A stretch of DNA of 31,324 bases from a virus, in the IMG/VR virus record IMGVR_UViG_3300028559_000136, positions 1 through 31,324 of that record; one strand, 5' to 3'. A program made the translations under genes and the position numbers. This document shows, piece after piece, positions 15,025 through 20,489 of this stretch. Each line of letters starts with the position of its first letter. Within the stretch, counting starts at the first letter, position 1. Below the pieces are notes generated by a model that was not told the DNA's origin, made no database searches, and was given only the letters and a program-made list of their open reading frames with translations.

Positions 15025-15320
15025 TGGGGGGGCTCCATAGGCTGAATACTGGAAGCTTTTAGCCACGCCGGACGCCCCACCTCTGGTTTCACCAAGACCA
15101 GTTTTCGTTGCTCTTGGACGACGCCGGATTTCCCGCGATAAACGCCCGCGACAATCTTAACTTTCTGCCGGAAGACATAGCGTTCTGTCGCGCTCATCCC
15201 TTCGCCTCCGACGGGGTGACCCGCCGCTCGGAAGCGACGTGACTTGGCTCGCGCATCGAGGCCGTTCGACACCAATAAACAATCGCTCGCCAGCCCCTCC
15301 AGCACATCCAGATCAGTCAT
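15021..15320 (-). CDS. KOW-like motif protein (99 aa) with possible internal start
   Basis: The start chosen is ATG 15320, overlapping the upstream gene by 8 nt. The N-terminal part (MTDLDVLEGLASDCLLVSNG) is helical. The C-terminal half, RQKVKIVAGVYRGKSGVVQE to KLVLVKPEVG, resembles a KOW motif, a small beta module found in ribosomal and NusG-type proteins that often binds RNA. An in-frame ATG at 15197 has a textbook GGAGG seven bases upstream. It would make a separate 58-residue KOW protein, so two products are possible. The KOW call is by eye and moderate. Confidence 0.6.
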   Translation of the reverse strand: MTDLDVLEGLASDCLLVSNGLDARAKSRRFRAAGHPVGGEGMSATERYVFRQKVKIVAGVYRGKSGVVQEQRKLVLVKPEVGRPAWLKASSIQPMEPPQ

Positions 15321-15504
15321 CACAGGTCTCCTGAAAAAGGTCGGCTTGGTGAGCCGGTGGGGTGTCAAACGAAATGCCGTTCCGGGCGCAGAAGTCGTCC
15401 CAGTCGACGGGGGCGTGGGTCCAGCAGGCGAACCGGCCGCGCCAGGGTCGGAAGCCCTGTTCCTTCATCCGAAGGCAGGCGGCCTCGCAGTCAGGGCACG
15501 GCAC
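15313..15504 (-). CDS. Small Cys-rich hypothetical protein (63 aa)
   Basis: It starts at GTG 15504, sharing one base with the TAG stop of the upstream gene. The 63-residue product begins MPCPDCEAACLRMKEQGFRP and continues WRGRFACWTHAPVDWDDFCA. Cysteines at positions 3, 6 and 10, plus Cys27 and His30, could bind zinc. The rest is rich in Trp, Asp and Phe. No family is recognised. Confidence 0.55.
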   Translation of the reverse strand: MPCPDCEAACLRMKEQGFRPWRGRFACWTHAPVDWDDFCARNGISFDTPPAHQADLFQETCDD

Positions 15505-15764
15505 TAGACCGGCTCGCTCATCTGGCGCTTGACCACCGCCGCCAGGCCGTCGACCGGGTGCGCTCCGGCCAGGTATAGGTCCACAATCGCCGAGAGGGGG
15601 CCGCTGATCGGCGTCTTCCCCCGCTCGTAGTCACGAACGCTCTGGCCCGGGTCCTTCCCCGCCAGACGCAACGCGCGGCCCATCTCGGTCATCATGAGCG
15701 GGCGGCCCAGGCCCCAGAGGGCGCCCAGCTTGGCGCGGGCGTCTCGAAGTTCGGTCGGTGTCAT
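15504..15764 (-). CDS. XRE/Cro-like HTH protein (86 aa)
   Basis: This 86-residue protein begins MTPTELRDARAKLGALWGLG. It then has TEMGRALRLAGKDPGQSVRD followed by YERGKTPISGPLSAIVDLYL. The order of helices and the E-R-G-K-T-P-I-S-G-P segment match Cro/CI-type HTH domains. It may bind an operator or be a small accessory DNA-binding protein. It overlaps the upstream gene by ATGA and sits in the middle of the operon, not next to an obvious early promoter, so it is not clearly the lysogeny repressor. Confidence 0.65.
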   Translation of the reverse strand: MTPTELRDARAKLGALWGLGRPLMMTEMGRALRLAGKDPGQSVRDYERGKTPISGPLSAIVDLYLAGAHPVDGLAAVVKRQMSEPV

Positions 15765-15952
15765 CGGTCTCTCGGTTGCGGATACAGGAAGGCCTCGTGG
15801 GCCTGGTTAACGAAGACGCGGAACCCGAGGGCCTCCGCCGCCGGGACGAACGGCGCCACCGGGGAGCCGTCAAGGGTGCAGACCCGAAAGCTGGTCCAGC
15901 AGCGTTTCACCCGGACCGGCCCGAGAGCGGCCTTGATGTCGGCGCTGTTCAC
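15761..15952 (-). CDS. Hypothetical protein (63 aa)
   Basis: It starts at GTG 15952, overlapping the previous TGA (GTGA). An open frame continues to 16237, but that extension is out of frame with the better-supported neighbours and covers them. The product begins MNSADIKAALGPVRVKRCWT. It contains DGSPVAPFVPAAEALGFRVF and ends EAFLYPQPRDR. It looks like a small alpha/beta domain. No family is recognised. Confidence 0.55.
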   Translation of the reverse strand: MNSADIKAALGPVRVKRCWTSFRVCTLDGSPVAPFVPAAEALGFRVFVNQAHEAFLYPQPRDR

Positions 15953-16176
15953 GCCGTCACCGAGACAAGGGCGGTCAGGCCCGCGAAGGCCTTCAGGGCG
16001 CGCTCGACCCCGGCGAGGTCGTCGAACCAGCGGCACTGACCGAACCCGGCCGACCGCGTCGCAAGGCGGGTCGAGGCGACGCACCACCGGCCCGCGATCT
16101 TGCTGGCGTAATAGGCGGTGCCGCGATGATCGACCGAGAAGGCCGGGCCGCGCGGGGTGTCGTGCTGGACGATCAC
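15949..16176 (-). CDS. Hypothetical protein (75 aa)
   Basis: It starts at GTG 16176, overlapping the TGA of the C5-methyltransferase-like gene (GTGA). The in-frame extension to 16323 lies wholly within that gene. The product begins MIVQHDTPRGPAFSVDHRGT. It has a strand-rich first half (AYYASKIAGRWCVASTRLAT) and a helical end (GVERALKAFAGLTALVSVTA). No family is recognised. Confidence 0.55.
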   Translation of the reverse strand: MIVQHDTPRGPAFSVDHRGTAYYASKIAGRWCVASTRLATRSAGFGQCRWFDDLAGVERALKAFAGLTALVSVTA

Positions 16177-16931
16177 AGCGCCGCTCCCGCTCTGACGCGG
16201 CAGAACTGATAGATCGCCTCTGCCAAAGCCGCCGCAATTCCGGGATAGGTCTCGGAGCGGACTGACCAGCGGTCGTCCCCGGGGGTCTCCCGGTTCTGAC
16301 CGCCGTCGGTCTGATTTCCCCAACGCGGCCTCGGGCCGGTCGGGGTCTCCACCCAGCGCGGCGCTACATAGGCGGCTGGATCACGGGGTAGGTGAAGCGG
16401 GACCTTCCGGCCCTCGCGGTTGAACGCCCACAAGCACGTCGCCTTGCTGGCGTCGGCTCCGAACTCATAGGGCTGGACCACGTCACAGGGTCGGCCATAG
16501 CCGGGGAGACGTGTCGAGATAGTGCCCCGAGGGTTCTCGACTATCTTTAGAACCAGCGGCGCGAGCCGGATGCGCTCCAGATCGGCCTCGGCGGCGGCTC
16601 TGGCGGCCCGGCGCTCAGCACCGACCAGCGTACCGGGCTTCACCCTCTGATGATAGCCGCCCTTGTCCGGGTAGCGGTCAAGGTCCGGGTCCGCGAAGGC
16701 CCAAGCTGCCGCGACGACGTGATAGGTACAGGTCGGGTGAAAGAGCCCGGCCGCCCAAGGCCGTCCTGAGCGGTGGTCGCGCTGGAGATTGTGGAACAGG
16801 TCGCCCTCGATGTGGGGTCCGGGCGAAGCCGTCGCCAGGAGGTCACACGAGATAGCGTCAACGCCCCGGGCCAGTAGCGCGTCGCGCGTCCGGCCGCTGG
16901 ATTCCATGCCGACCAGAACGGGCCCGATCAT
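16173..16931 (-). CDS. C5-cytosine DNA methyltransferase-like phage protein
   Basis: This 252-residue protein follows the layout of a common phage family annotated as DNA cytosine methyltransferase. VLVGMESSGRTRDALLARGV is the SAM-binding loop, and VDAISCDLLAT and HIEGDLF come next. FHPTCTYHVVAAAW holds the candidate catalytic cysteine where many relatives have PPCTYL. LVLKIVENPRGTIS is the ENP/ENV-type motif; DVVQPYEFGADASKATCLWA and RWSVRSETYPGIAAALAEAI follow. In active C5-methyltransferases the Pro-Cys and ENV motifs perform catalysis. Here Pro-Thr-Cys replaces Pro-Pro-Cys, so activity is plausible but unproven. It may supply 5-methylcytosine to the glycosyltransferase system at 18473-22489. 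It overlaps both neighbours by 4 nt. Confidence 0.78.
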   Translation of the reverse strand: MIGPVLVGMESSGRTRDALLARGVDAISCDLLATASPGPHIEGDLFHNLQRDHRSGRPWAAGLFHPTCTYHVVAAAWAFADPDLDRYPDKGGYHQRVKPGTLVGAERRAARAAAEADLERIRLAPLVLKIVENPRGTISTRLPGYGRPCDVVQPYEFGADASKATCLWAFNREGRKVPLHLPRDPAAYVAPRWVETPTGPRPRWGNQTDGGQNRETPGDDRWSVRSETYPGIAAALAEAIYQFCRVRAGAAL

Positions 16932-17005
16932 TCTGCAATCTCGCCTTCAGCGATCAGCTGGACTTCGGCCACCCGGGCGTCCCGGAGCAGTTCGTCACGG
17001 GTCAT
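16928..17005 (-). CDS. Mini-ORF preceding the methyltransferase-like gene (25 aa)
   Basis: A 25-codon frame starts at ATG 17005 with GAGGA about 7 nt upstream, and ends with TGA overlapping the ATG of the methyltransferase-like gene (ATGA). The product begins MTRDELLRDARVAEVQLIAE. It is acidic and helical. The leader hairpin copy at 17024-17040 ends 18 nt before it. It may be a leader peptide coupling translation of the next gene. A longer frame to 17173 exists but has no ribosome-binding site. Confidence 0.5.
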   Translation of the reverse strand: MTRDELLRDARVAEVQLIAEGEIAE

Positions 17006-17023
17006 CGGCTTGTCCTCGATCAG

Positions 17024-17040
17024 GTGGGGCGCTGCCCCGG
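17024..17040 (-). promoter_or_regulatory. Leader hairpin, copy 2
   Basis: Minus-strand CCGGGGCAGCGCCCCAC, identical at all 17 bases to copy 3 (17153-17169) and lying 112 bases from it in inverted orientation. It ends 18 nt before the start at 17005. Confidence 0.6.
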
Positions 17041-17111
17041 TGAGAAGCCAAGCCTTAAAGTGAGCGAGAGCCGACCGCAACACAAAAAGCGGTATCCGGT
17101 GCGGAAAGATC

Positions 17112-17136
17112 GCTTGCGGATACGCAGAAACCGCGT
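17112..17136 (+). promoter_or_regulatory. Shared 25-nt box, copy 3
   Basis: The plus strand shows GCTTGCGGATACGCAGAAAC followed by CGCGT. Compared with copy 2 (14313-14337), GCTTGC and ATACGC are identical and equally spaced. The distance from the box start to the leader hairpin is also almost the same (41-42 nt), so box and hairpin look like one module used twice. Confidence 0.45.
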
Positions 17137-17152
17137 AAAAGGGATCATCAGC

Positions 17153-17169
17153 CCGGGGCAGCGCCCCAC
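17153..17169 (+). promoter_or_regulatory. Leader hairpin, copy 3
   Basis: Plus-strand CCGGGGCAGCGCCCCAC forms GGGGC-AGC-GCCCC. It ends 15 nt before the ATG at 17185 and just ahead of the GGAGAGAC ribosome-binding site. Confidence 0.6.
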
Positions 17170-17184
17170 TCACGGAGAGACAAG

Positions 17185-17484
17185 ATGACCACCGCCCTTG
17201 CCACTATCCCGGCCCTGCCCGCCGCCGCCAAGAGAGAACCCGCCATGACCTATCGCACCATTCCCGCCTTCGCGATTCTGGACGCCGACACCAACCTCGA
17301 CGCCAGCCTGCTCCTGCCCCCCGACGTTGACGCTGACACCACCGATCCCCGCGTCTTCATCCATGACCGCCACTATGGTGTCAGCATCGGGCTCAACCTG
17401 TCCGACCTCCGCCGCCTCATGGCCGCCGTCGACAAGGCGGCCGACCTGAACACCGACGCTCCCGCCCTGAAGGCCGCCGCATGA
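17185..17484 (+). CDS. Hypothetical protein with two candidate starts (99 or 79 aa)
   Basis: ATG 17185 follows GGAGAGACAAG and gives 99 residues. An in-frame ATG at 17245 follows CGCCAAGAGAGAACCCGCC, another copy of the shared leader, and gives 79 residues. The extra 20 residues (MTTALATIPALPAAAKREPA) look like an unstructured Ala/Pro tail. The main body contains YRTIPAFAILDADTNLDASL and FIHDRHYGVSIGLNLSDLRR, probably a small alpha/beta fold. The stop overlaps the next start (ATGA). It is the first gene of the rightward accessory operon. No family is recognised. Confidence 0.6.
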   Translation: MTTALATIPALPAAAKREPAMTYRTIPAFAILDADTNLDASLLLPPDVDADTTDPRVFIHDRHYGVSIGLNLSDLRRLMAAVDKAADLNTDAPALKAAA

Positions 17485-17720
17485 CCGTCTTCCCCATAAC
17501 CCCCGACGTCCTGACCCGCCTCGCAGGCCTGACGCCCCGGATCATCGCCCGGCGCGAACTCGCGCAGGCCGAACACTCGATCGCCCGCTGCATCAACGCC
17601 CTGACCCGGCCGTGGATCGGATACGGCGACGTCTGGTGGATGAACGTCATGGCCGAGGCCCTGATGCGCGCCGAGGCCGCCGCCGACGTCGCGCGGGCCA
17701 AGCTGGAGGCAATGTCGTGA
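17481..17720 (+). CDS. Hypothetical protein (79 aa)
   Basis: A 79-residue, mostly helical product beginning MTVFPITPDVLTRLAGLTPR. It contains HSIARCINALTRPWIGYGDV and ends DVARAKLEAMS. It overlaps the upstream gene by ATGA and the following mini-ORF by GTGA. No family is recognised; translation is supported by the overlaps. Confidence 0.58.
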   Translation: MTVFPITPDVLTRLAGLTPRIIARRELAQAEHSIARCINALTRPWIGYGDVWWMNVMAEALMRAEAAADVARAKLEAMS

Positions 17721-17818
17721 GCCTGTGCACACCGACCCCCCGCGCCCTCCGGGCCGACGCCCTGACCCATGCCGGGGCGTCCCGCCGTCACCCAGATCGA
17801 AATGTTCTAAGCCGATGA
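17717..17818 (+). CDS. Mini-ORF (33 aa) linking two small genes
   Basis: A 33-codon frame runs from GTG 17717 (GTGA overlap with the previous stop) to TGA at 17816-17818, which overlaps the ATG at 17815 (ATGA). The product begins MSLCTPTPRALRADALTHAG and is Arg-rich. It fills the gap exactly, with start-stop overlaps on both sides, like the mini-ORF at 14926-15024. Function is unknown. Confidence 0.45.
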   Translation: MSLCTPTPRALRADALTHAGASRRHPDRNVLSR

Positions 17819-18015
17819 CCCTCGCCCAAATCAAAACGATCCTGCTCGCCGCCGGGGTCAAGCCCTACGCCCTGACCGACCTGGTCGGGGAGAACGGCAT
17901 CCACGTCTCGTTCGCCGACCTCCCCTCGGACAAGGAAACCGAGGAGCGGCTGGGCGTCCAACTGGCGGGCCACCTCGACGTGACCGACAAGGGCGTCTGG
18001 TTCTTCGCCACCTAA
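17815..18015 (+). CDS. Hypothetical protein (66 aa)
   Basis: The start chosen is ATG 17815, overlapping the mini-ORF stop; an in-frame ATG at 17725 lies inside that mini-ORF. The product begins MTLAQIKTILLAAGVKPYAL. It ends GHLDVTDKGVWFFAT after a charged loop PSDKETEERLG. It resembles a small helix-plus-sheet domain. No family is recognised. Confidence 0.55.
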   Translation: MTLAQIKTILLAAGVKPYALTDLVGENGIHVSFADLPSDKETEERLGVQLAGHLDVTDKGVWFFAT

Positions 18016-18023
18016 CCCCGCGC

Positions 18024-18048
18024 CGCCAAGCGCAAACCGAGAGAGACC
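18024..18048 (+). promoter_or_regulatory. CGCCAA-GAGAGA leader element (clearest plus-strand copy)
   Basis: CGCCAAGCGCAAACC is followed by GAGAGAGACC and, four bases later, the ATG at 18052. The GAGAGA part serves as ribosome-binding site. The upstream CGCCAAGCGC part recurs before the genes starting at 2548 and 6062. Related copies precede 3630, 14031 and 17245. Confidence 0.5.
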
Positions 18049-18051
18049 GAC

Positions 18052-18276
18052 ATGACCGACACCGCCGCCCTGAACGCCTCCTACGATGTCTTCGCCCCCT
18101 CGGGCCTGAAGCTGGTCACGATCCACACCTGTATGCTGCTGACCGACCTCCTCGGCTGCCGCCGGGAAGCCGTGGCCCGCATCATCTTGGACGCCCCGAC
18201 CCGTGACGGCTGCACCCTGCACGGCAACGGCCGGATGATCCTCGGCTGCGACTTCGTCACCGTCCGGGCCGTCTGA
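18052..18276 (+). CDS. Hypothetical protein (74 aa)
   Basis: A 74-residue product beginning MTDTAALNASYDVFAPSGLK. It contains LVTIHTCMLLTDLLGCRREA and ends LHGNGRMILGCDFVTVRAV. Three cysteines are present but no clear metal motif. It has a strong CGCCAA...GAGAGA leader and overlaps the next gene (TGATG). No family is recognised. Confidence 0.58.
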   Translation: MTDTAALNASYDVFAPSGLKLVTIHTCMLLTDLLGCRREAVARIILDAPTRDGCTLHGNGRMILGCDFVTVRAV

Positions 18277-18476
18277 TGAAGAACAAACACCCCGGCCCCT
18301 GCCGCGCCTGTAACGAGACCGTCGAGGTCGGGGCCGGGGTCTATGAGAAGAACCCGGCCGGTGGTCGCGGCTGGAATCTCCATCGCCGCTGCGCCACGCG
18401 CGCCCGGCTCGCCTCCGGTGGTTCGTCCATCCTCTCGGCCGCCCAGCTGGCCTCCCTTCAGGACCTTAAGCCATGA
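18276..18476 (+). CDS. Small zinc-ribbon-like protein (66 aa)
   Basis: A 66-residue basic product beginning MKNKHPGPCRACNETVEVGA. Cys9-x2-Cys12 and a later His-x3-Cys (NLHRRCATRARLA) could form a single zinc site. The spacing and the GVYEKN segment resemble small treble-clef or ribbon proteins. The C-terminus (SSILSAAQLASLQDLKP) is helical. It overlaps both neighbours. A nucleic-acid-binding role is possible but not shown. Confidence 0.58.
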   Translation: MKNKHPGPCRACNETVEVGAGVYEKNPAGGRGWNLHRRCATRARLASGGSSILSAAQLASLQDLKP

Positions 18477-19429
18477 AAATCCTCGTGGCCGGTGGTGCCG
18501 GTTTCCTCGGCTCTCACCTCTGTGACCGGCTCACCCGGGAGGGGCACGACGTCACGGCCTTGGACAACCTGATGACGGGTCGGCTCCAGAACCTGACGAA
18601 CGCTGAAGCATCACTCAGCTTCAGTTTCTGGAGTCACGACGTGACCGAGCCCCTCCCCTCGTGGGTCCTGCGGGAGAGGTTCGACCGCATCTATAACCTC
18701 GCCTGCCCGGCCTCCCCGCCGGTCTATCAGCGGAACCCCGAGCACACGATGCTGACGTGTGTGGTCGGGGCCCAGCAGCTCCTGGCCTTGGCGGCCCAGC
18801 ACGGCGCCCGATACCTCCAGGCTTCGACCTCCGAGGTCTATGGAGACCCCGAGGAGCATCCGCAGCGGGAGAGTTACCTCGGGGCCGTGAACGTCACCGG
18901 ACCCCGGGCCTGCTACGACGAGGGCAAGCGGGCCGCCGAGTCGCTCTGCTTGGACTTTGACCGTCACCAGCGGTGCGAGGTCCGGATCGCCCGCATATTC
19001 AACACCTACGGCCCCCGGATGCGCCCGGACGATGGCCGCGTGGTCTCCAGCTTCATCGACCAAGCCCTGAGGGGCGAAGAACTGACGGTGTTCGGACCCG
19101 GTGACCAGACCCGCTCGCTCTGCTACGTTCAGGACACTATCGAGGGCCTCGTGGCTCTGATGGAGCACAACGGCCCTCAGCCCGGGCCGGTGAATATCGG
19201 CAACCCGGCGGAGCTCTCGGTAATGCAGCTGGCGGTCCAGATCATCATGATGACCGGATCACCCTCGATGATCGTCAACCAGCGGCTCCCGCAGGACGAC
19301 CCCCGGCGCCGTTGCCCGGACGTCAGCAAGGCCGCAGCCCTGCTCGGCTGGAAGCCCACCACCAACCTCCAGGACGGCCTGCTTCAGACCATCATCTGGT
19401 GCCAATCTCAACAGGAGACCTCCACATGA
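18473..19429 (+). CDS. NAD-dependent epimerase/dehydratase, UDP-glucuronate decarboxylase (UDP-xylose synthase)-like
   Basis: A 318-residue extended short-chain dehydrogenase. The Rossmann motif GGAGFLG is at residues 7-13. The catalytic region reads ASTSEVYGDPEEHP (Thr119, Glu121) and RACYDEGKRAAESL, with Tyr148 and Lys152. RIARIFNTYGPRMRPDDGRV follows. GPGDQTRSLCYVQD contains Arg214. TSEVYGDP, CYDEGKR and the QTR arginine are characteristic of UDP-xylose synthases, which oxidise and decarboxylate UDP-glucuronate to UDP-xylose. Related epimerases usually vary at these points. Its neighbours include a TAGT-type glycosyltransferase 1.7 kb downstream, for which it may make the sugar donor. It overlaps the gene on each side by 4 nt. 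Substrate is inferred from sequence. Confidence 0.87.
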   Translation: MKILVAGGAGFLGSHLCDRLTREGHDVTALDNLMTGRLQNLTNAEASLSFSFWSHDVTEPLPSWVLRERFDRIYNLACPASPPVYQRNPEHTMLTCVVGAQQLLALAAQHGARYLQASTSEVYGDPEEHPQRESYLGAVNVTGPRACYDEGKRAAESLCLDFDRHQRCEVRIARIFNTYGPRMRPDDGRVVSSFIDQALRGEELTVFGPGDQTRSLCYVQDTIEGLVALMEHNGPQPGPVNIGNPAELSVMQLAVQIIMMTGSPSMIVNQRLPQDDPRRRCPDVSKAAALLGWKPTTNLQDGLLQTIIWCQSQQETST

Positions 19430-19641
19430 ACGCTGCCGCCTATCGCGCCGCCCTTGCGACCCTGAACCTGACCCAGGAGGCCGCCGGGCGCTGGCTCGGG
19501 GTCTCCCGCAGGACGGCCCAGAAATACGCCGCAGACGGCCCTACGCCGCCCGCCGCCCGGGCCATCGACATGCTCCTCCGCATGGGTCCGGCCCTGTCGA
19601 CCAGCGCCCTGACGTGGCCCCACCCCGGCGAGAAAGCCTGA
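19426..19641 (+). CDS. Small Cro/XRE-type HTH protein (71 aa)
   Basis: It starts at ATG 19426 with AGGAGA upstream and overlaps the epimerase stop (ATGA). The 71-residue product reads ALATLNLTQEAAGRWLGVSR and then RTAQKYAADGPTPPAARAID. The TQ...LGVSRRTAQKY..DG.TPP pattern is typical of small phage and plasmid HTH proteins. It could autoregulate the operon. The DNA-binding fold is fairly confident; the target is unknown. Confidence 0.72.
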   Translation: MNAAAYRAALATLNLTQEAAGRWLGVSRRTAQKYAADGPTPPAARAIDMLLRMGPALSTSALTWPHPGEKA

Positions 19642-19644
19642 GCC

Positions 19645-20160
19645 ATGACCGAACCCCTCTGGACCGTTCACGACGCCGTCCTCGGCGTCACCATCGGCGA
19701 GCCCCGCAGCCGCGCCGAGGCCGAGGCTGACGCCACCGGCACCACTATCGAAGCAGGCCGCAACGGCCAGTGCGTCGCCCAGCCGGACGGCCGCGACCGC
19801 TTCCTCGTCCGCCGGGTTCCTCCCGCCCGCGCCCCGGAATCCGCCTACACGACCCTCCAGGTCGAGGCGGCCCTTTGCCTTTACGAGGCGATGATCGACG
19901 CCCGGATGGATTCGACGTCCCCGGCTTTCGAGGACGCGGGGTCGCTGACGATGCGCCACCACGCCATCGCGTTGGCGCCCTATGCCCTCGCCGTCTTCGA
20001 ACTGATCCCCGAGGAGACCCGGTTCGGCCATGCCTATGATTTCGGCATCATCCCGGCGATCCTCAACACCGTAATCTGGAACCACGCTGGGTATCTCCTG
20101 CCGGACGTTGAGACCGCCCGGGATGCGGTCGTCGAGGCCTTGGCGGCAGAGGTCGACTGA
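19645..20160 (+). CDS. Hypothetical protein (171 aa)
   Basis: A 171-residue acidic protein starting three bases after the HTH gene. The first 60 residues are strand-rich (MTEPLWTVHDAVLGVTIGEP). The remainder is helical, with LQVEAALCLYEAMIDARMDS, LTMRHHAIALAPYALAVFEL and AILNTVIWNHAGYLLPDVET. I looked for an iron/2-oxoglutarate oxygenase H-x-D...H pattern and saw none. The stop overlaps the next ATG (TGATG). No family is recognised. Confidence 0.58.
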   Translation: MTEPLWTVHDAVLGVTIGEPRSRAEAEADATGTTIEAGRNGQCVAQPDGRDRFLVRRVPPARAPESAYTTLQVEAALCLYEAMIDARMDSTSPAFEDAGSLTMRHHAIALAPYALAVFELIPEETRFGHAYDFGIIPAILNTVIWNHAGYLLPDVETARDAVVEALAAEVD

Positions 20161-20399
20161 TGCCGCTCTCGCTAAACCCTACTCACGAACAGCGGGAAAT
20201 GATTTTCGCCTCGACCGACTTCGAGGGTGACCTGTTCGAGGTCGAGACGTCGATGCGCGAGCCGGGCTGGTTCATGTATGTCGGCACGTCGAACCCCCAG
20301 GGCTCCTACCTGACGACCGAACAGGCCCGCAGCCTTGCGGCTGCCTTGTTACAGGCGGCGGACGTCATCGACGCCCGGAACGGGGAGGCCGGGGCGTGA
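20160..20399 (+). CDS. Hypothetical protein (79 aa)
   Basis: A 79-residue product beginning MPLSLNPTHEQREMIFASTD. It contains FEVETSMREPGWFMYVGTSN and ends with a helix around EQARSLAAALLQAADVIDAR, suggesting strands followed by a long helix. It overlaps the upstream gene by TGATG. Eighty-eight bases without a gene follow, holding the hairpin before the ParB-like gene. No family is recognised. Confidence 0.58.
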   Translation: MPLSLNPTHEQREMIFASTDFEGDLFEVETSMREPGWFMYVGTSNPQGSYLTTEQARSLAAALLQAADVIDARNGEAGA

Positions 20400-20454
20400 C
20401 CCGACTAGCCCGAGCAGTCGTCGCCCCGGCGTGACGCCCGGCCCGGCTCCTGCT

Positions 20455-20489
20455 ATCTGGGTTCTCCGCCACACGCAGAGAACCCAGAT
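20455..20489 (+). promoter_or_regulatory. Hairpin covering the ribosome-binding site and start codon of the ParB-like gene
   Basis: ATCTGGGTTCTC (20455-20466) and GAGAACCCAGAT (20478-20489) are perfect inverted repeats with an 11-nt loop. The right arm contains the GAGAA ribosome-binding site and the first two bases of the ATG at 20488. In mRNA this stem would hide the start; in DNA it could be an operator. Geometry is certain, function inferred. Confidence 0.6.

Larger units (their letters stand above)
17006..17184. promoter_or_regulatory. Divergent regulatory region with inverted pair of identical leader hairpins
   Basis: This 179-base region separates the leftward and rightward accessory operons. 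The 17-nt element CCGGGGCAGCGCCCCAC occurs at 17153-17169 on the plus strand and, identically, on the minus strand at 17024-17040. Each forms a GGGGC-AGC-GCCCC hairpin. They end 15 nt before the ATG at 17185 and 18 nt before the ATG at 17005. Between them lies the shared box at 17112-17136 (GCTTGCGGATACGCAGAAAC, then CGCGT), pointing right. GGAGAGACAAG precedes the ATG at 17185. Divergent promoters are implied but not clearly recognisable. Confidence 0.6.
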
